The translations under genes and the position numbers were made by a program. A DNA stretch of 64,000 nucleotides from Serinicoccus chungangensis (GTDB taxonomy: Bacteria > Actinomycetota > Actinomycetes > Actinomycetales > Dermatophilaceae), in assembly GCF_001483745.1 (NCBI RefSeq), contig NZ_LQBL01000003.1:187425-251424 (forward strand). Reading direction: 5' to 3'. The notes below the pieces were generated by a model, which saw only the letters and a list, made by a program, of their open reading frames with translations, was not told the origin of the DNA and did not search any database. This document shows positions 7,654 through 17,523 of this stretch, piece after piece (the first letter of the stretch is position 1; every line of letters starts with the position of its first letter).

Positions 7654-9057
7654 TCACGGGCTCAGCGCGGCCAGGATCTCCTCGACCTTGGCCTTGGCGT
7701 CCCCGAAGATCATCTGCGTGTTGTCGCGGAAGAACAACGGGTTCTGGACCCCGGCGTAACCGGTCGCCATCGAGCGCTTGAACACCACGACGTCCCGGGC
7801 CTCCCATACCTGCAGCACGGGCATCCCTGCGATCGGGCTGCCCGGCTGCTCGATGGCGGCCGGGTTGACGGTGTCGTTGGCGCCGATGACGAGCACGACG
7901 TCGGTGGAGGCGAGGTCGCCGTTGATCTCGTCCATGCCGAGGACGACGTCGTAGGGCACCCGCGCCTCGGCCAGCAGGACGTTCATGTGGCCCGGCAGCC
8001 GCCCCGCCACGGGGTGGATGCCGAAGCGCACGTCGGCACCCAGCTCGCCCAGCCGCTCCACCAGGCGGGCGACCGGGTGCTGGGCGTGCGCGACCGCCAT
8101 GCCGTAGCCCGGGGTGATGACCACCGTGCGGGCCTGCCGCAGCATCTCCGCCACCCCCTCGGCCCCGACCTCACGGTGGGTGCCGACCTCGTCGTCGCCG
8201 CCGGCGCCCGGCACCGGGTCGGCCCCGAAGCCGCCGGCGATGACCGAGACGAACGAGCGGTTCATGGCCCGGCACATGATCCAGGACAGGATCGCCCCGG
8301 AGCTGCCGACGAGCGCGCCGGTGATGATGAGCAGGTCGTTGCCGAGCATGAACCCGGCCGCGGCGGCGGCCCACCCGCTGTAGGAGTTGAGCATCGAGAC
8401 GACGACCGGCATGTCGCCCCCGCCGATCGAGGCGACCAGGTGGGCGCCCAGGGCGAGCGCGAGCAGCGTGAGGACGAGCAACGGCGCCAGGCTGGGCGCC
8501 ACGACGAACCACACCGAGACCGCCAGGCTCGCGAGCACCACGACGAGGTTGATCAGGTGGCGCCGCGGCAGCACGAGCGGCGCGCTCCTCATCCGCGCGG
8601 AGAGCTTGGCCCACGCGACCACCGACCCGGTGAAGGTCACGGCCCCGATGAGGACGCCGGCCGCGATCTCGATCCGCTGGCTGACGCCGGCCGCGCCGGT
8701 CTGCCGCTCGCCGAGGAAGGTGTTGATGCCGACGAGCACCGCGGCGACCCCGACGAAGCTGTGCAGGATCGCGACCAGCTCCGGCATCCCGGTCATGGCC
8801 ACGACGCGGGCCCGCCAGACGCCGACGACCGCCCCCACCGACATGGCCGCGGCGATGAGCAGCAGGGTCGCCAGCGCACCCCGCTCCGCGGTGCTCACCG
8901 CGAGCACGACGCTCGCGAGGAGCGCGAGCGCCATCCCGGTGATGCCGAGCAGGTTGCCCCGGCGGGCGGACTCGTGCCGCGACAACCCGGCCAGGGCACC
9001 GAGGAAGAGCAGCGCGGCGACCAGGTAGGCGGCGTCCACCGCCGAGGTCAGTGTCAC
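7654..9057 (-). CDS. pntB: NAD(P) transhydrogenase subunit beta
   Basis: PntB is the membrane/NADP(H)-binding subunit of the proton-translocating transhydrogenase, which makes NADPH from NADH using the proton gradient. Its 467 residues comprise about nine hydrophobic helices (residues 5-280) and a C-terminal domain III that binds NADP(H), with [17 protein letters not shown] near 310 and [14 protein letters not shown] near 400. Its GTG start overlaps the pntA stop by 4 bp (GTGA), so translation is coupled. Gene order pntA-pntB is standard. The P1 peptidase gene follows after 12 bp and may be co-transcribed. Confidence 0.96.
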   Translation of the reverse strand: MTLTSAVDAAYLVAALLFLGALAGLSRHESARRGNLLGITGMALALLASVVLAVSTAERGALATLLLIAAAMSVGAVVGVWRARVVAMTGMPELVAILHSFVGVAAVLVGINTFLGERQTGAAGVSQRIEIAAGVLIGAVTFTGSVVAWAKLSARMRSAPLVLPRRHLINLVVVLASLAVSVWFVVAPSLAPLLVLTLLALALGAHLVASIGGGDMPVVVSMLNSYSGWAAAAAGFMLGNDLLIITGALVGSSGAILSWIMCRAMNRSFVSVIAGGFGADPVPGAGGDDEVGTHREVGAEGVAEMLRQARTVVITPGYGMAVAHAQHPVARLVERLGELGADVRFGIHPVAGRLPGHMNVLLAEARVPYDVVLGMDEINGDLASTDVVLVIGANDTVNPAAIEQPGSPIAGMPVLQVWEARDVVVFKRSMATGYAGVQNPLFFRDNTQMIFGDAKAKVEEILAALSP

Positions 9058-10652
9058 GAGTCCGCCCTCCGGAACATCCCCAGCATGCGATGGGTCACCG
9101 TGAACCCGCCGAAGATGTTGATCGACGCGACGGTGATGCCGACCAGAGCGAGCGCGGTGACCCAGGTGTTGTCGCTGCCGACCTGCAGGATCGCCCCCAC
9201 GCAGATGATGCCGCTGATGGCGTTGGTCACCGACATGAGCGGCGTGTGCAGCGCGTGGGTCACGTGCGAGATGACGTAATAGCCCGCGATGACGGCGAGC
9301 GCGAACACCGTGAGGTGCATCCGCAGCTCGTCCGGCGCGAACGCGGCACCCACCGCCGCGAGCACCGCCAGGGTGAGCACGACCGCCCGACGACGCCGCG
9401 GGTCCCGCACCACGTCGTCCGGGGTATGCCGTGCGCCTGGCTCCCCGGCTGCCTCGCCCCGGTCAGGGGCCGGGGCCGGCGCGGCGCTCACCGCGACCTG
9501 CGGCGGCGGCCAGAGGACCTCGCCGTCGTGGGCCACGGTCATGGCCCGCAGCACCTGGTCCTCCAGATCGAGCACGAGCGGGGGGCCGGCGGCGTCGTCG
9601 AGGGCGGTGTCGGCGGCGCGAGGGTCAGCGGCGAGCAGGGCCACCAGGTTGACCATGTTGGTGCCGTAGAGCTGACTCGCCTGCGCGGGCATCCGCCCGG
9701 CGAGGTCGGTCCAGCCGAGGAGCGTGACCCCGCCGTCGGTGACGACCCGTTGGTCGGCGATCGTGCCCTCGACGTTGCCGCCGTTGGCGGCGGCCAGGTC
9801 GACGACGACCGAGCCCGGGCGCATCGCCGCGACCGTGCCGGCGTCGATGAGCCTCGGCGCCGGCCGGCCGGGGATGAGCGCCGTGGTGACGACGATGTCG
9901 GCCGTCATCGCCTCCTGGGCGTAGAGCTCCTGGGTGGCGCGCTCGGCGTCCTCGGTGAGCTCACCGGCATACCCGTCGGAGCGGCCCCCGCCCACCTCGA
10001 CCTCGACCTCGAGGCTGACGAAGGTGGCGCCCATCGACTCGACCTGCTCGGCGACCTCCGGCCGCACGTCGAAGGCGCGCACCTGCGCGCCGAGGGACTG
10101 CGCGGCGCCGATCGCGGCCAGCCCGGCGACCCCCGCCCCGACGACGAAGACCGTGGCCGGTGGTGTGGTGCCGGCGGCGGTGACCTGCCCGGCCAGCATC
10201 CCGCCGTAGTCGTGCGCGGCCTCGATGACCGCGCGGTAGCCAGCGAGGTTGGCCATGGAGCTCAGGACGTCGAGGCTCTGGGCGCGTGAGATCCGCGGCA
10301 CGGCGTCCATCGCGAGACCGGTGACCCCGTGCGCGGCCAGCGCCGTGAGCAGCTCCGGCGCCCGGGCCGGGGCCATGAGCGAGGCCACGGCGCCACCGGG
10401 ACGCATCGCGTCGAGCTGCTCGGTCGTCGGGGCGTCCACCTGCAGCACGAGGTCGGCCGCGAGCACCTCCGCACGGTCGGCGAGCCGGGCCCCGGCCTCG
10501 GCGTAGGCCACGTCGGGACAGCTCGCCCGCTCCCCCGCGCCGCGCTCGACGAGCACCTCGTGACCCCGCTTGCGCAGCGCCGTCACCGTGGTGGGCGTGG
10601 CGGCGACGATCGCCTGAGCCTCACGGGGCTCGCGCGGTATGCCGATCAGCAC
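9054..10652 (-). CDS. pntA: NAD(P) transhydrogenase subunit alpha (full length)
   Basis: PntA holds the NAD(H)-binding domain I, related to alanine dehydrogenase (IPREPREAQ at the N-terminus, [18 protein letters not shown] near 170). It also carries four C-terminal membrane helices, ending in [15 protein letters not shown] and [18 protein letters not shown]. At 532 residues it is the fused PntAA-PntAB form rather than the split form. The start is GTG 10652: it gives the family N-terminus (VLIGIPREP), and a strong AGAGGGGGGAG ribosome site lies just upstream. The isoleucine in GIP uses the rare ATA codon inside a GGTATGCC motif. It forms an operon with pntB. Confidence 0.95.
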   Translation of the reverse strand: MLIGIPREPREAQAIVAATPTTVTALRKRGHEVLVERGAGERASCPDVAYAEAGARLADRAEVLAADLVLQVDAPTTEQLDAMRPGGAVASLMAPARAPELLTALAAHGVTGLAMDAVPRISRAQSLDVLSSMANLAGYRAVIEAAHDYGGMLAGQVTAAGTTPPATVFVVGAGVAGLAAIGAAQSLGAQVRAFDVRPEVAEQVESMGATFVSLEVEVEVGGGRSDGYAGELTEDAERATQELYAQEAMTADIVVTTALIPGRPAPRLIDAGTVAAMRPGSVVVDLAAANGGNVEGTIADQRVVTDGGVTLLGWTDLAGRMPAQASQLYGTNMVNLVALLAADPRAADTALDDAAGPPLVLDLEDQVLRAMTVAHDGEVLWPPPQVAVSAAPAPAPDRGEAAGEPGARHTPDDVVRDPRRRRAVVLTLAVLAAVGAAFAPDELRMHLTVFALAVIAGYYVISHVTHALHTPLMSVTNAISGIICVGAILQVGSDNTWVTALALVGITVASINIFGGFTVTHRMLGMFRRADS

Positions 10653-10758
10653 GCCGCTCCCCCCTCTCTGCGTCGAGTGTGGTCCAGCGCTGCTGACACT
10701 AGCGGGGGCGTCCGACACAGGGGCCGCGGACCCGCCGCGCGACACCGGCGACGACCTC

Positions 10759-11604
10759 TCAGGAGGTCGGTCCCACCCCACGGGCGAGGTCCTGGGCCGT
10801 GCGGCCGGCGAGGGCGGTGTGCAGGTCGGGGATGGCCGCGACGAGCGAGGCCGTGTAGTCGTGGCGCGGCTCGGCGAAGAGCCGCTCGGTCTCCCCGGTC
10901 TCCACGACCTCCCCGGCCCGCATCACCGCGACCCGGTCGCAGACGTGGCGCACCACGGACAGGTCGTGGCTGACGAAGACCAGCGTGAGGTCGAGCCCGT
11001 CGACGATCTCGTCGACGAGGTTGAGCACCTGCGCCCGCACCGACACGTCCAGCGCCGAGACCGGCTCGTCCATGACGAGGATGTCCGGGTCGGGGGCCAG
11101 CGCCCGGGCGACCGAGATCCGCTGCCGCTGCCCCCCGGAGAACTGGTGCGGGTAGCGCCGGGCCGCCTCCCGGTCCAGCCCGACCTGCTCCAGCAGCTCG
11201 CCGACCCGGTCCGCGTGGTCGCCGCCGATGCCCTGCGAGACCAGCGGCTCGGCGATGATGTCGTGGACCCGCAGGCGGGGGTCCAGGCTGCTCATCGGGT
11301 CCTGGAAGACCAGCTGCAGCCTCCTGCGCAGCCAGCCCAGGCGCCGGGCCGGCTGGTCGCCGATCGAGCGGCCCTCCACGAGGATCTCTCCCGAGGTCGG
11401 CCGGTCCAGCCCGCAGAGGAGTCGCAGCAGGGTGGACTTCCCCGATCCGGACTCGCCCACGATGCCGAAGCGCTCGCCCCGCCCGATCGTCAGCGACACG
11501 TCCCGGACCGCGCGCACCACCGGCGGCGCCTCCCGCAGGGACGTGCGCGGGCGCCGGAAGTCACGGCATACCTCCCGCAGCTCGATGGCTGGAGTGTCAG
11601 TCAC
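10759..11604 (-). CDS. Peptide/nickel-type ABC transporter ATP-binding protein (DppF-like)
   Basis: The second ATPase of a dipeptide/oligopeptide importer, 281 residues. Walker A is GESGSGKST near 48, the Q-loop [12 protein letters not shown] near 100, the signature SGGQRQR near 155, Walker B ILVMDEP near 176 and the switch His in FVSHDLSVV near 210. The start is GTG 11604. It is the last gene of the transporter and is separated from the partner ATPase gene by a 147-bp stretch filled with 32-bp repeats, so its transcription from the same promoter is likely but not certain. Whether the substrate is peptide, nickel or an opine cannot be read from sequence. Confidence 0.92.
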   Translation of the reverse strand: MTDTPAIELREVCRDFRRPRTSLREAPPVVRAVRDVSLTIGRGERFGIVGESGSGKSTLLRLLCGLDRPTSGEILVEGRSIGDQPARRLGWLRRRLQLVFQDPMSSLDPRLRVHDIIAEPLVSQGIGGDHADRVGELLEQVGLDREAARRYPHQFSGGQRQRISVARALAPDPDILVMDEPVSALDVSVRAQVLNLVDEIVDGLDLTLVFVSHDLSVVRHVCDRVAVMRAGEVVETGETERLFAEPRHDYTASLVAAIPDLHTALAGRTAQDLARGVGPTS

Positions 11605-11639
11605 GTCAGCTCACCCCTCGCGAGGCTCGGTGGGTGGGA

Positions 11640-11735
11640 GGCAACCACACGCGACGCCCGGTGCGATGAGAGGCAACCACACGCGACGCCCGGTGCGGCG
11701 AGAGGCAACCACAGGCGGCGCTCGGTGGCAGGGCG
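11640..11735. repeat. 32-bp tandem repeat (family B), 3 units
   Basis: Units beginning GGCAACCAC start at 11640, 11672 and 11704, an exact 32-bp period. The common core is CAACCACACGCGACGCCCGG. They occupy nearly the whole gap between the two ATPase genes of the peptide transporter, on the opposite strand sense to the copy at 4626-4685. Confidence 0.9.
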
Positions 11736-11751
11736 GTGGGGGGCGGCACGA

Positions 11752-12792
11752 TCATGCGGCGTCCCCCGCGGGGTGGAAGCAGGCGTAGCCGGCAGCACGC
11801 CCGGCCTCGCCCGGCACAGACCCCTGCTGCTCCTCGGCCCCGGCCCGCGCCGTCCACCCCGGCAGCGTCGCGCACTCCTCCGTGGCATGCCCGCACCGGC
11901 TCCGGAAGACGCAGCCGTCCGGGAACCGCCCGGCCGGGGGCACCGTCCCCGGGATGGTGGGCAGCGCCCCCCGACCGCGCCGTCCCTGCTCCCCCGCGAG
12001 GTCGGAGGCGCCGACGAGGCCCTGGGTGTAGCGGTGGCGCGGGTCGGTGAAGACCTCGCCGACCGGACCGGCCTCGACGATGCGGCCGCCGTACATCACC
12101 AGCACCCGCTCGCAGACGGTCGCGACCACGGCCAGGTCGTGGGTGATGAAGAGCATCGCAGCGTCGCGCTCCTGCACGCCGCGCACGACGAGGTCGAGCA
12201 CGGTCGCCTGCACGGTGACGTCGAGGGCCGTCGTCGGCTCGTCGCAGATGAGCAGCGCCGGGTCGTTGGCCAGCGCGATCGCGAGCACGACGCGCTGCCG
12301 CTGCCCGCCGGACAGCTCGTGCGGGTAGGACCGGGCCAGGTGCGCCGGGTCGGGTAGCCCGACCTGGTCCAGCAGCTCGACCGCGCGAACCCGGGCACCG
12401 GCCTTGTCGCGGGTGCCGTGGATCCGCATCACCTCGGCGACCTGGGCCCCCACCCGCATGGTCGGGTTGAGCGCCGTCATCGGCTCCTGGAAGACCATCG
12501 ACACCGCGTCACCGCGCAGCCGCGCCATCTCCCGCTCGCCCACGTCGAGCAGGTTGCGGGTCGCCGGTGTCCGCCCGGAGAGCCGGACGTCGCCGCGCGC
12601 GTGCAGCCCCTCCCCGAGGAGGCCCATGACGGCGAGCGCGGTGAGCGACTTGCCCGACCCGGACTCCCCGATGAGCCCGACGCGCTCGCCGCGGCCGATC
12701 GCGAAGCTCACGTCGTGCAGCAGCGGGGTATGCCCCGTCCCCACGTCGAGGCCCTCCACCGCCAGCACGGCGCGGTCGCCGGCCCCGCTCAC
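11752..12792 (-). CDS. Peptide/nickel-type ABC transporter ATP-binding protein (DppD-like)
   Basis: The first ATPase of the importer, 346 residues. Walker [11 protein letters not shown] is near 43, the signature LSGGQRQRV near 160, Walker B ALLICDEP near 182 and the switch His in FITHDLAVV near 215. The C-terminal oligopeptide-transporter extension is present, with cysteines in CVFRSRCGHATEEC and a later YACFHP; in this subfamily the cysteines can bind an Fe-S cluster. Its start overlaps the dppC-like stop by 4 bp. The tail after the last cysteine motif is longer than usual and Gly/Ala/Glu-rich. Confidence 0.93.
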   Translation of the reverse strand: MSGAGDRAVLAVEGLDVGTGHTPLLHDVSFAIGRGERVGLIGESGSGKSLTALAVMGLLGEGLHARGDVRLSGRTPATRNLLDVGEREMARLRGDAVSMVFQEPMTALNPTMRVGAQVAEVMRIHGTRDKAGARVRAVELLDQVGLPDPAHLARSYPHELSGGQRQRVVLAIALANDPALLICDEPTTALDVTVQATVLDLVVRGVQERDAAMLFITHDLAVVATVCERVLVMYGGRIVEAGPVGEVFTDPRHRYTQGLVGASDLAGEQGRRGRGALPTIPGTVPPAGRFPDGCVFRSRCGHATEECATLPGWTARAGAEEQQGSVPGEAGRAAGYACFHPAGDAA

Positions 12793-13676
12793 CGGTCCTC
12801 CAGCCGGGGGTCCAGCCAGTCGCGCAGGCCGTCGCCGAAGAGGTTGAAGCCGAGGACCGACAGCGCGATGGCCGCGCCCGGGATCAGCGCGAGGTGGGGC
12901 GCGGAGCGCAGGGTGGTCTGCGCCTCGTAGAGCATGCGGCCCCAGCTGGCCTGGCCCGTGGGCGTCCCCAGCCCCAGGTAGGCGAGCGCCGCCTCGGCGA
13001 GGATGGCGATGGCGAAGGACACCGAGGCCTGGACGATGACGAGCCCCGCGACGTTGGGCATGACGTGGCGCACCGCGATCCCCAGCGGCGATCGACCGGC
13101 GGACCGGGCGGCCACGACATACTCCGTCCGCATCACCCCGAGCGCTCCCGAGCGCGTGATCCGCGCGAACGCCGGGATGGTGGCGATGCCGATGGCGATC
13201 ATCGCGACCCGGGTCGAGCCGCCGTAGAGCGCGGCGAACATGATCGCGAGCAGCAGCGCCGGGAAGGCCAGCAGCACGTCGTTGGAGCGCATGACCAGCT
13301 GCCCGAGCCAGCCCGGCGACATGGCCGCGAGGATCCCCAGCGGCACGCCGACCAGCGCCGCGACGCCGACGGCGACGAACCCGACGAAGAGGGTCGTGCG
13401 GGCGCCGACGAGGATCTGGGTGAGGACGTCGCGACGCAGGCGGTCGGTCCCGAGCCAGTGCTCGACGTTCGGGGTCTGGTAGGGCTCGACCGGCAGGACG
13501 CGCATGGGTGCGTAGGGGGTCCAGACGTAGGACAGCAGCGCGAGCCCGACCACGAGCGCCACGATCGCGCCCCCGACGAGCAGCGAGGGGTTGAGCCGGC
13601 GCCCCCGGGAGCCGCCCGCCGGTGCCTGCCCCGCGTCGGTCACCGCGTCGGCCGCCGCCCCCTGGACCTCGCTCAC
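12789..13676 (-). CDS. Peptide ABC transporter permease (DppC-like)
   Basis: A 295-residue inner-membrane permease of the BPD_transp_1 family with an N-terminal OppC_N segment. Membrane helices are at about 32-52, 95-120, 135-160, 200-225 and 255-275. The cytoplasmic EAA loop reads VVAARSAGRSPLGIAVRHVMPN, with the ALG-type motif shifted. The first 25 residues are hydrophilic and Ala/Gln/Gly-rich. It overlaps both neighbours by 4 bp (ATGA-type junctions), giving translational coupling in a B-C-D order. Substrate specificity is not set by this protein. Confidence 0.93.
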   Translation of the reverse strand: MSEVQGAAADAVTDAGQAPAGGSRGRRLNPSLLVGGAIVALVVGLALLSYVWTPYAPMRVLPVEPYQTPNVEHWLGTDRLRRDVLTQILVGARTTLFVGFVAVGVAALVGVPLGILAAMSPGWLGQLVMRSNDVLLAFPALLLAIMFAALYGGSTRVAMIAIGIATIPAFARITRSGALGVMRTEYVVAARSAGRSPLGIAVRHVMPNVAGLVIVQASVSFAIAILAEAALAYLGLGTPTGQASWGRMLYEAQTTLRSAPHLALIPGAAIALSVLGFNLFGDGLRDWLDPRLEDR

Positions 13677-14623
13677 CGCGAGCCCGTCCGCAGCCGCGGG
13701 TCGATGACGAGGTAGAGGGCGTCCACGAGGAAGGTGATGAGCAGCGTCGCGACGACGAGCACCATGACCACCGTCTGCACGGTGAGGATCTCGCGCTGGG
13801 CGACCGAGTCCAGGAGCAGCGACCCCAGGCCGGGGATGACGAACACCCGCTCGATCACCACGGCACCGACGAGCAGGGTCGCCAGCTGCAGCCCCAGGAC
13901 GGTGACGACCGGCACCGCCGCGTTGCGCAGCCCGTGCCGCCAGAGCGCCTGCACCGGCCGCAGCCCCTTGGCCCGCGCCGTGCGCAGGTAGTCCTCGCGG
14001 AGCACGTCGAGGACGGCCGAACGGACATACCTCGCGAGCACCGCCGCCTGCACCCCGGCGAGCGCGACCGAGGGCAGCACGAGCCGCTGCAGGAAGCCGA
14101 CCGGGTCCTGCGCCGGGACCGCCCAGCCCCCGCTGGGCACCCAGCCCAGCCGCACCGCGAAGACCGAGATGAGCACGATGCCGGCGAGGAAGGCCGGGAT
14201 CGCGACGCCGACCTGCGAGGCCGCCGACATGACGACCCCGTCCACGTGCCGGTGCCGCACGGCCATCCAGATGCCCACGGGGACCGCGACGAGCACCGCG
14301 AGGACCATCGACGTGGTCACGAGGATGAGGGTGACCTGCAGCCGGTCGGCGATCTGCGGGCCGATGGCGGCCTTCGAGATGAACTCGATGCCCGGGTCGA
14401 GGGTGAGCATGCCGCGCATCCAGTCGAGGTACTGCACCACCACCGGCCGGTCCAGCCCGAACTGCTCGCGCAGCGCCGCCACCGCGTCGTCCGACGCGTT
14501 GATGCCCAGCGCCACCCGGGCCGGGTCGCCGGGCAGGACCCGCATGAAGGCGAAGACCAGCACCGAGGCCGCGAGCACGCTGAGCACGAAGACCATCGCG
14601 CGGTGCAGCAGTCGCAGGACCAT
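13673..14623 (-). CDS. Peptide ABC transporter permease (DppB-like)
   Basis: A 316-residue permease with the OppB/DppB architecture: helix 1 at 7-29, a large periplasmic segment, then five helices with the EAA loop LREDYLRTARAKGLRPVQAL near 195. It begins its own transcription unit: a TAGAGT -10 box (complement of 14630-14635) stands 6 nt before the ATG, and an imperfect 21-bp palindrome separates it from the upstream solute-binding gene. The binding protein and the membrane/ATPase parts are therefore probably expressed at different levels. Downstream genes overlap by 4 bp. Confidence 0.93.
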   Translation of the reverse strand: MVLRLLHRAMVFVLSVLAASVLVFAFMRVLPGDPARVALGINASDDAVAALREQFGLDRPVVVQYLDWMRGMLTLDPGIEFISKAAIGPQIADRLQVTLILVTTSMVLAVLVAVPVGIWMAVRHRHVDGVVMSAASQVGVAIPAFLAGIVLISVFAVRLGWVPSGGWAVPAQDPVGFLQRLVLPSVALAGVQAAVLARYVRSAVLDVLREDYLRTARAKGLRPVQALWRHGLRNAAVPVVTVLGLQLATLLVGAVVIERVFVIPGLGSLLLDSVAQREILTVQTVVMVLVVATLLITFLVDALYLVIDPRLRTGSR

Positions 14624-14651
14624 GCGAGCACTCTAGAGCGATCGTCCCTGG

Positions 14652-14701
14652 TTCTGGACATACGATTCTGGGGAACGGGTCCCAGATTCCTAGGTCCAGA
14701 A
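14652..14701 (-). terminator. Palindromic element/terminator after the dppA-like gene
   Basis: Arms of 21 bp (14652-14672 and 14681-14701) pair imperfectly, with about 4 mismatches, around an 8-nt loop. The arm begins TTCTGGACATACGATTCTGG. A near twin with perfect arms lies at 26480-26527. It is just downstream of the solute-binding gene and upstream of the dppB-like promoter. Confidence 0.65.
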
Positions 14702-14708
14702 GTGCAGG

Positions 14709-16310
14709 TCAGCCCCGAGCGAGGTCGCCGAGGTCGAAGGACTCCTTGATGGCGTTGGTCGGCAGGCCGGTGATGTCCGGGTCGGCGACCATGAGGTTGG
14801 GCAGCAGGAAGAGGAAGTCCGCGGCGGCCTCCTCGCTGATGAGCGCGGCCGCCTCCTGCAGCTTCGTGACCTGCTCCTCCTCGGTCCCAGTGTCGGCCTC
14901 CTCGAAGAGGGTCTGGATCTCCTCGGTGCCGTAGGTCGTGTAGTAGTCCGGGCTGCCGAAGACGTTGGCCATGTCGCGCGGCTCGACGTGCGCCACGATC
15001 GACATGTCGAAGTCCTTGTTGGTGAAGACGGTCTCCAGCCAGGCGGCGGGGAACTCCAGCTCGTCGATGGTCACCTCCAGCCCGACGTCCTCGAGCATGG
15101 ACTCGACGACGGTGCCGCAGGACACGGCATACGGCAGCGTGGGTATGCGCAGCCGCAGCTCGGTGCCCTCCGCGCCGGCCTCGGCGATGAGCTCCTCGGC
15201 GCGGGCCGGGTCGAAGGGGAAGTCGCCGGTGCGGTCCTCGTACCACGGGTCGGTCGGCGGGACCATCGAGCCGATGAGCTCGCCGCGACCGGCCCAGCAG
15301 GTGTCCAGGAGCGACTGGTGGTCGATGGCGTGCCGGACCGCCTCGCGCAGGGCCGGGTCGGCGAGCGGGTTGCCCTCCTGCTGGTTCATCGACAGGACGA
15401 CCTCACCGTTGGTGGTGCCCTCGACGATCTGGAAGTCGCCCTCCTCGAACTCGGCCAACGACTCCGGCGCCTGGACCGTCCCCACCACGTCGATCGCGTC
15501 GGTGAGCATGGCGTTGTTGAGCGCGTTGGCGTCCTGGAAGTAGCGCATCTCGACGGTCGCGAAGTAGGGCGCGTCGCCGTGGTAGTCCGGGTTGCGCTCC
15601 AGGGTGACCATCGAGCCGCGGTCCCAGGACTCGAAGGTGTAGGGCCCGGTGCCGATGGCCTCGTCGGCGAGGTCGTCGACGCCCTCGGTGTCGAACATCG
15701 CGCCGACCCGGGTGGTGAGGGCGTAGAGGAAGGAGTTGGACGGCTGGGCCAGCGTGACCTCGAGGGTGGTGTCGTCGACCGCCTCGACGGACTCCACGAC
15801 GTCCAGCTGGGCGGCGAGGCTGATCGTCCAGGCGTCGGAGGACACCCGCTCGAGGGAGAAGGCGGCGTCCTCGGCGGTGAACTCGCTGCCGTCGGAGAAG
15901 GTGACCCCCTCCTCCAGGGTGAAGGTGTAGGTGAGGCGGTCCTCGCTGACCTCCCAGTCCGTCGCGAGCGCCGGGACGATCTCGCCGGTCTCGACGTCGA
16001 CCGTCACCAGCGTCTCGTAGACGTTGTCCAGCAGCAGCTGGGGGATCGCCGCCCCGTCCGTCGTGGTGAAGTCCAGGCTCGCCGGCTCGGCGACCAGGCC
16101 CACCCGCACGGTCTCGTCGGAGCCTCCGGAGGCCGAGCCACCGGTCTGCCCGGCGTCGCCGTCGCCCTCCTCCGAGCCCCCGCCCCCGGAGCCCTCCTCG
16201 GACCCGTCGCCCGCGGAGCCGCTGGTGCCCGCCCCGGCGTTGCAGCCGGCCAGCAGGGCGGTCGCGGCCACGGCGGCGACCAGGGAGCGGGTTGTCGTCG
16301 ACGTCCTCAT
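14709..16310 (-). CDS. Peptide ABC transporter substrate-binding lipoprotein (family 5)
   Basis: The solute receptor of the importer, about 533 residues. The signal peptide RSLVAAVAATALLAGC ends in a lipobox (LLAGC), so it is anchored to the outer face of the membrane. An acidic Gly/Ser-rich linker (about residues 25-60) precedes the SBP_bac_5 domain, which starts at VRVGLVAEPASLD and includes NSFLYALTTRVGAM and ARAEELIAEAGAEG. ATG 16310 is used because GGGG precedes it closely; ATGs at 16319 and 16322 are in frame. A hairpin follows its stop. It diverges from the glycerate kinase gene. The ligand is unknown. Confidence 0.92.
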   Translation of the reverse strand: MRTSTTTRSLVAAVAATALLAGCNAGAGTSGSAGDGSEEGSGGGGSEEGDGDAGQTGGSASGGSDETVRVGLVAEPASLDFTTTDGAAIPQLLLDNVYETLVTVDVETGEIVPALATDWEVSEDRLTYTFTLEEGVTFSDGSEFTAEDAAFSLERVSSDAWTISLAAQLDVVESVEAVDDTTLEVTLAQPSNSFLYALTTRVGAMFDTEGVDDLADEAIGTGPYTFESWDRGSMVTLERNPDYHGDAPYFATVEMRYFQDANALNNAMLTDAIDVVGTVQAPESLAEFEEGDFQIVEGTTNGEVVLSMNQQEGNPLADPALREAVRHAIDHQSLLDTCWAGRGELIGSMVPPTDPWYEDRTGDFPFDPARAEELIAEAGAEGTELRLRIPTLPYAVSCGTVVESMLEDVGLEVTIDELEFPAAWLETVFTNKDFDMSIVAHVEPRDMANVFGSPDYYTTYGTEEIQTLFEEADTGTEEEQVTKLQEAAALISEEAAADFLFLLPNLMVADPDITGLPTNAIKESFDLGDLARG

Positions 16311-16371
16311 GCGCCCCATCATCGGGTATGCGTGCGCGGACGCGCCACCGCGGCTCGTCTAGTCTCGTGAC

Positions 16372-17418
16372 GTGAGCACCGACGCCAGCCCCGCCCGCCC
16401 GGTCGTCCTCGTCGCGCCGGACAAGTTCCGGGGCTCGCTGTCCGCGCCGGAGGTCGTGCAGGCCGCCCGCGCCGGGGCGCAGGAGGCGGGGTGGGACGTC
16501 ATCGGGATGCCGATGGCCGACGGCGGCGAGGGCATGCTCGACGCCTTCGGCGGGGCCAACCGCACCTCCACCGTCACCGGTCCGCTCGGCGCACCGGTCG
16601 AGGCGCAGTGGCGGCTCGGCGACGACGGTCTCGCGATCATCGAGTCCGCGGCGGCGAGCGGGCTGGTCCTCGCCGGGGGCAAGGAAGGCAACGACCCCGT
16701 GCACGCCACCAGCGCCGGCACCGGCGAGCTCGTCGCGCAGGCCGTGCTCGCCGGCGCCCGCCGGGTGGTCGTGGGGCTGGGCGGCTCGGCCATGAGCGAC
16801 GGCGGTCACGGGGCGGTCGAGGCGGTCCTCGCCGCGCTGGACGGCGACCGGCCCGTCGACCGGGGCGTCGAGCTGCTCGCGGCGTGCGACGTGCAGACCC
16901 CGTTCGTCGACGCCGCACAGGTCTTCGGCCCGCAGAAGGGCGCGGACGCCGGGCAGGTCGTCGAGCTCACCGGCCGGCTCTTCGCGCTGCAGAGCGACTA
17001 CGTCGAGCGCTTCGGCGTCGACGTGTCGCAGACCGCCGGGGCGGGCGCCGCCGGTGGCCTGGGGGGCGGGGTGCTCGTCCTCGGCGGCGCGCTCGTGCCG
17101 GGGCTGCGGCTGGTGGCCGACCAGGTGGGCCTGGAGGAGGCCGTCGGCCGCGCGGACGCGATCGTCACCGGCGAGGGGGCGCTGGACGCCGAGTCGTTCA
17201 ACGGCAAGGTCGTCGGCGGCGTCGTGGACGCGGCCGAGCCCTACGGCATCCCCGTCGTCGTCGTCGCCGGCGTCCTGCGCGAGGACGCCCCGGCCGCCCG
17301 GCTGTCCGGCCTGCGCGTCGTCGACCTCTCCGCCACCTACGGCGCCGCGGCGTCCTGGAACGACACGGCCGCCTGCATCGGGCGCGCCGTCGCCGAGCAG
17401 CTGCGGGGGCTGGGCTGA
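16372..17418 (+). CDS. Glycerate kinase
   Basis: A 348-residue glycerate kinase of the GarK/GlxK family, which phosphorylates D-glycerate and so returns glyoxylate- or sugar-acid-derived carbon to glycolysis. Family motifs seen are VLVAPDKFRGSLSAPEV at the N-terminus, MPMADGGEGMLDAF near 43, GGSAMSDGGHGAVEA near 140, GPQKGADAGQV near 185, GAGAAGGLGGG near 224 and VTGEGALDAESFNGK near 264. The GTG start at 16372 has a TAGTCT -10 box (16360-16365) 6 nt upstream, which implies a leaderless mRNA. No other glycerate-pathway gene is adjacent. Confidence 0.93.
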   Translation: MSTDASPARPVVLVAPDKFRGSLSAPEVVQAARAGAQEAGWDVIGMPMADGGEGMLDAFGGANRTSTVTGPLGAPVEAQWRLGDDGLAIIESAAASGLVLAGGKEGNDPVHATSAGTGELVAQAVLAGARRVVVGLGGSAMSDGGHGAVEAVLAALDGDRPVDRGVELLAACDVQTPFVDAAQVFGPQKGADAGQVVELTGRLFALQSDYVERFGVDVSQTAGAGAAGGLGGGVLVLGGALVPGLRLVADQVGLEEAVGRADAIVTGEGALDAESFNGKVVGGVVDAAEPYGIPVVVVAGVLREDAPAARLSGLRVVDLSATYGAAASWNDTAACIGRAVAEQLRGLG

Positions 17419-17456
17419 CGGCGCCGGCCGGTCCAGCCGAGGAGCAGCCACGCGGT

Positions 17457-17502
17457 TACCGACCGGTATAGACTGGCCCCAGGATCCAAGTACCGCCGGT
17501 AC
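17457..17502 (+). promoter_or_regulatory. Two palindromic operator-like sites upstream of fadE5
   Basis: TACCGACCGGTA (17457-17468) overlaps a TATAGA -10-like box (17467-17472), and GTACCGCCGGTAC (17490-17502) lies in the leader; the centres are about 33 bp apart, near three helical turns. Both are inverted repeats built on TACCG/CGGTA. TetR-family fatty-acid regulators bind palindromes of this general look, so repression by a FadR-type regulator is inferred. No regulator gene is nearby. Confidence 0.5.
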
Positions 17503-17523
17503 CGCATACTTCAGGAGGCCACC

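Noticed and set aside
11605-11751. A small gene or attenuator between the two peptide-transporter ATPases
   Set aside because: The frames there are short and composed of the 32-bp repeat; no ribosome site, hydrophobic or conserved segment was seen.
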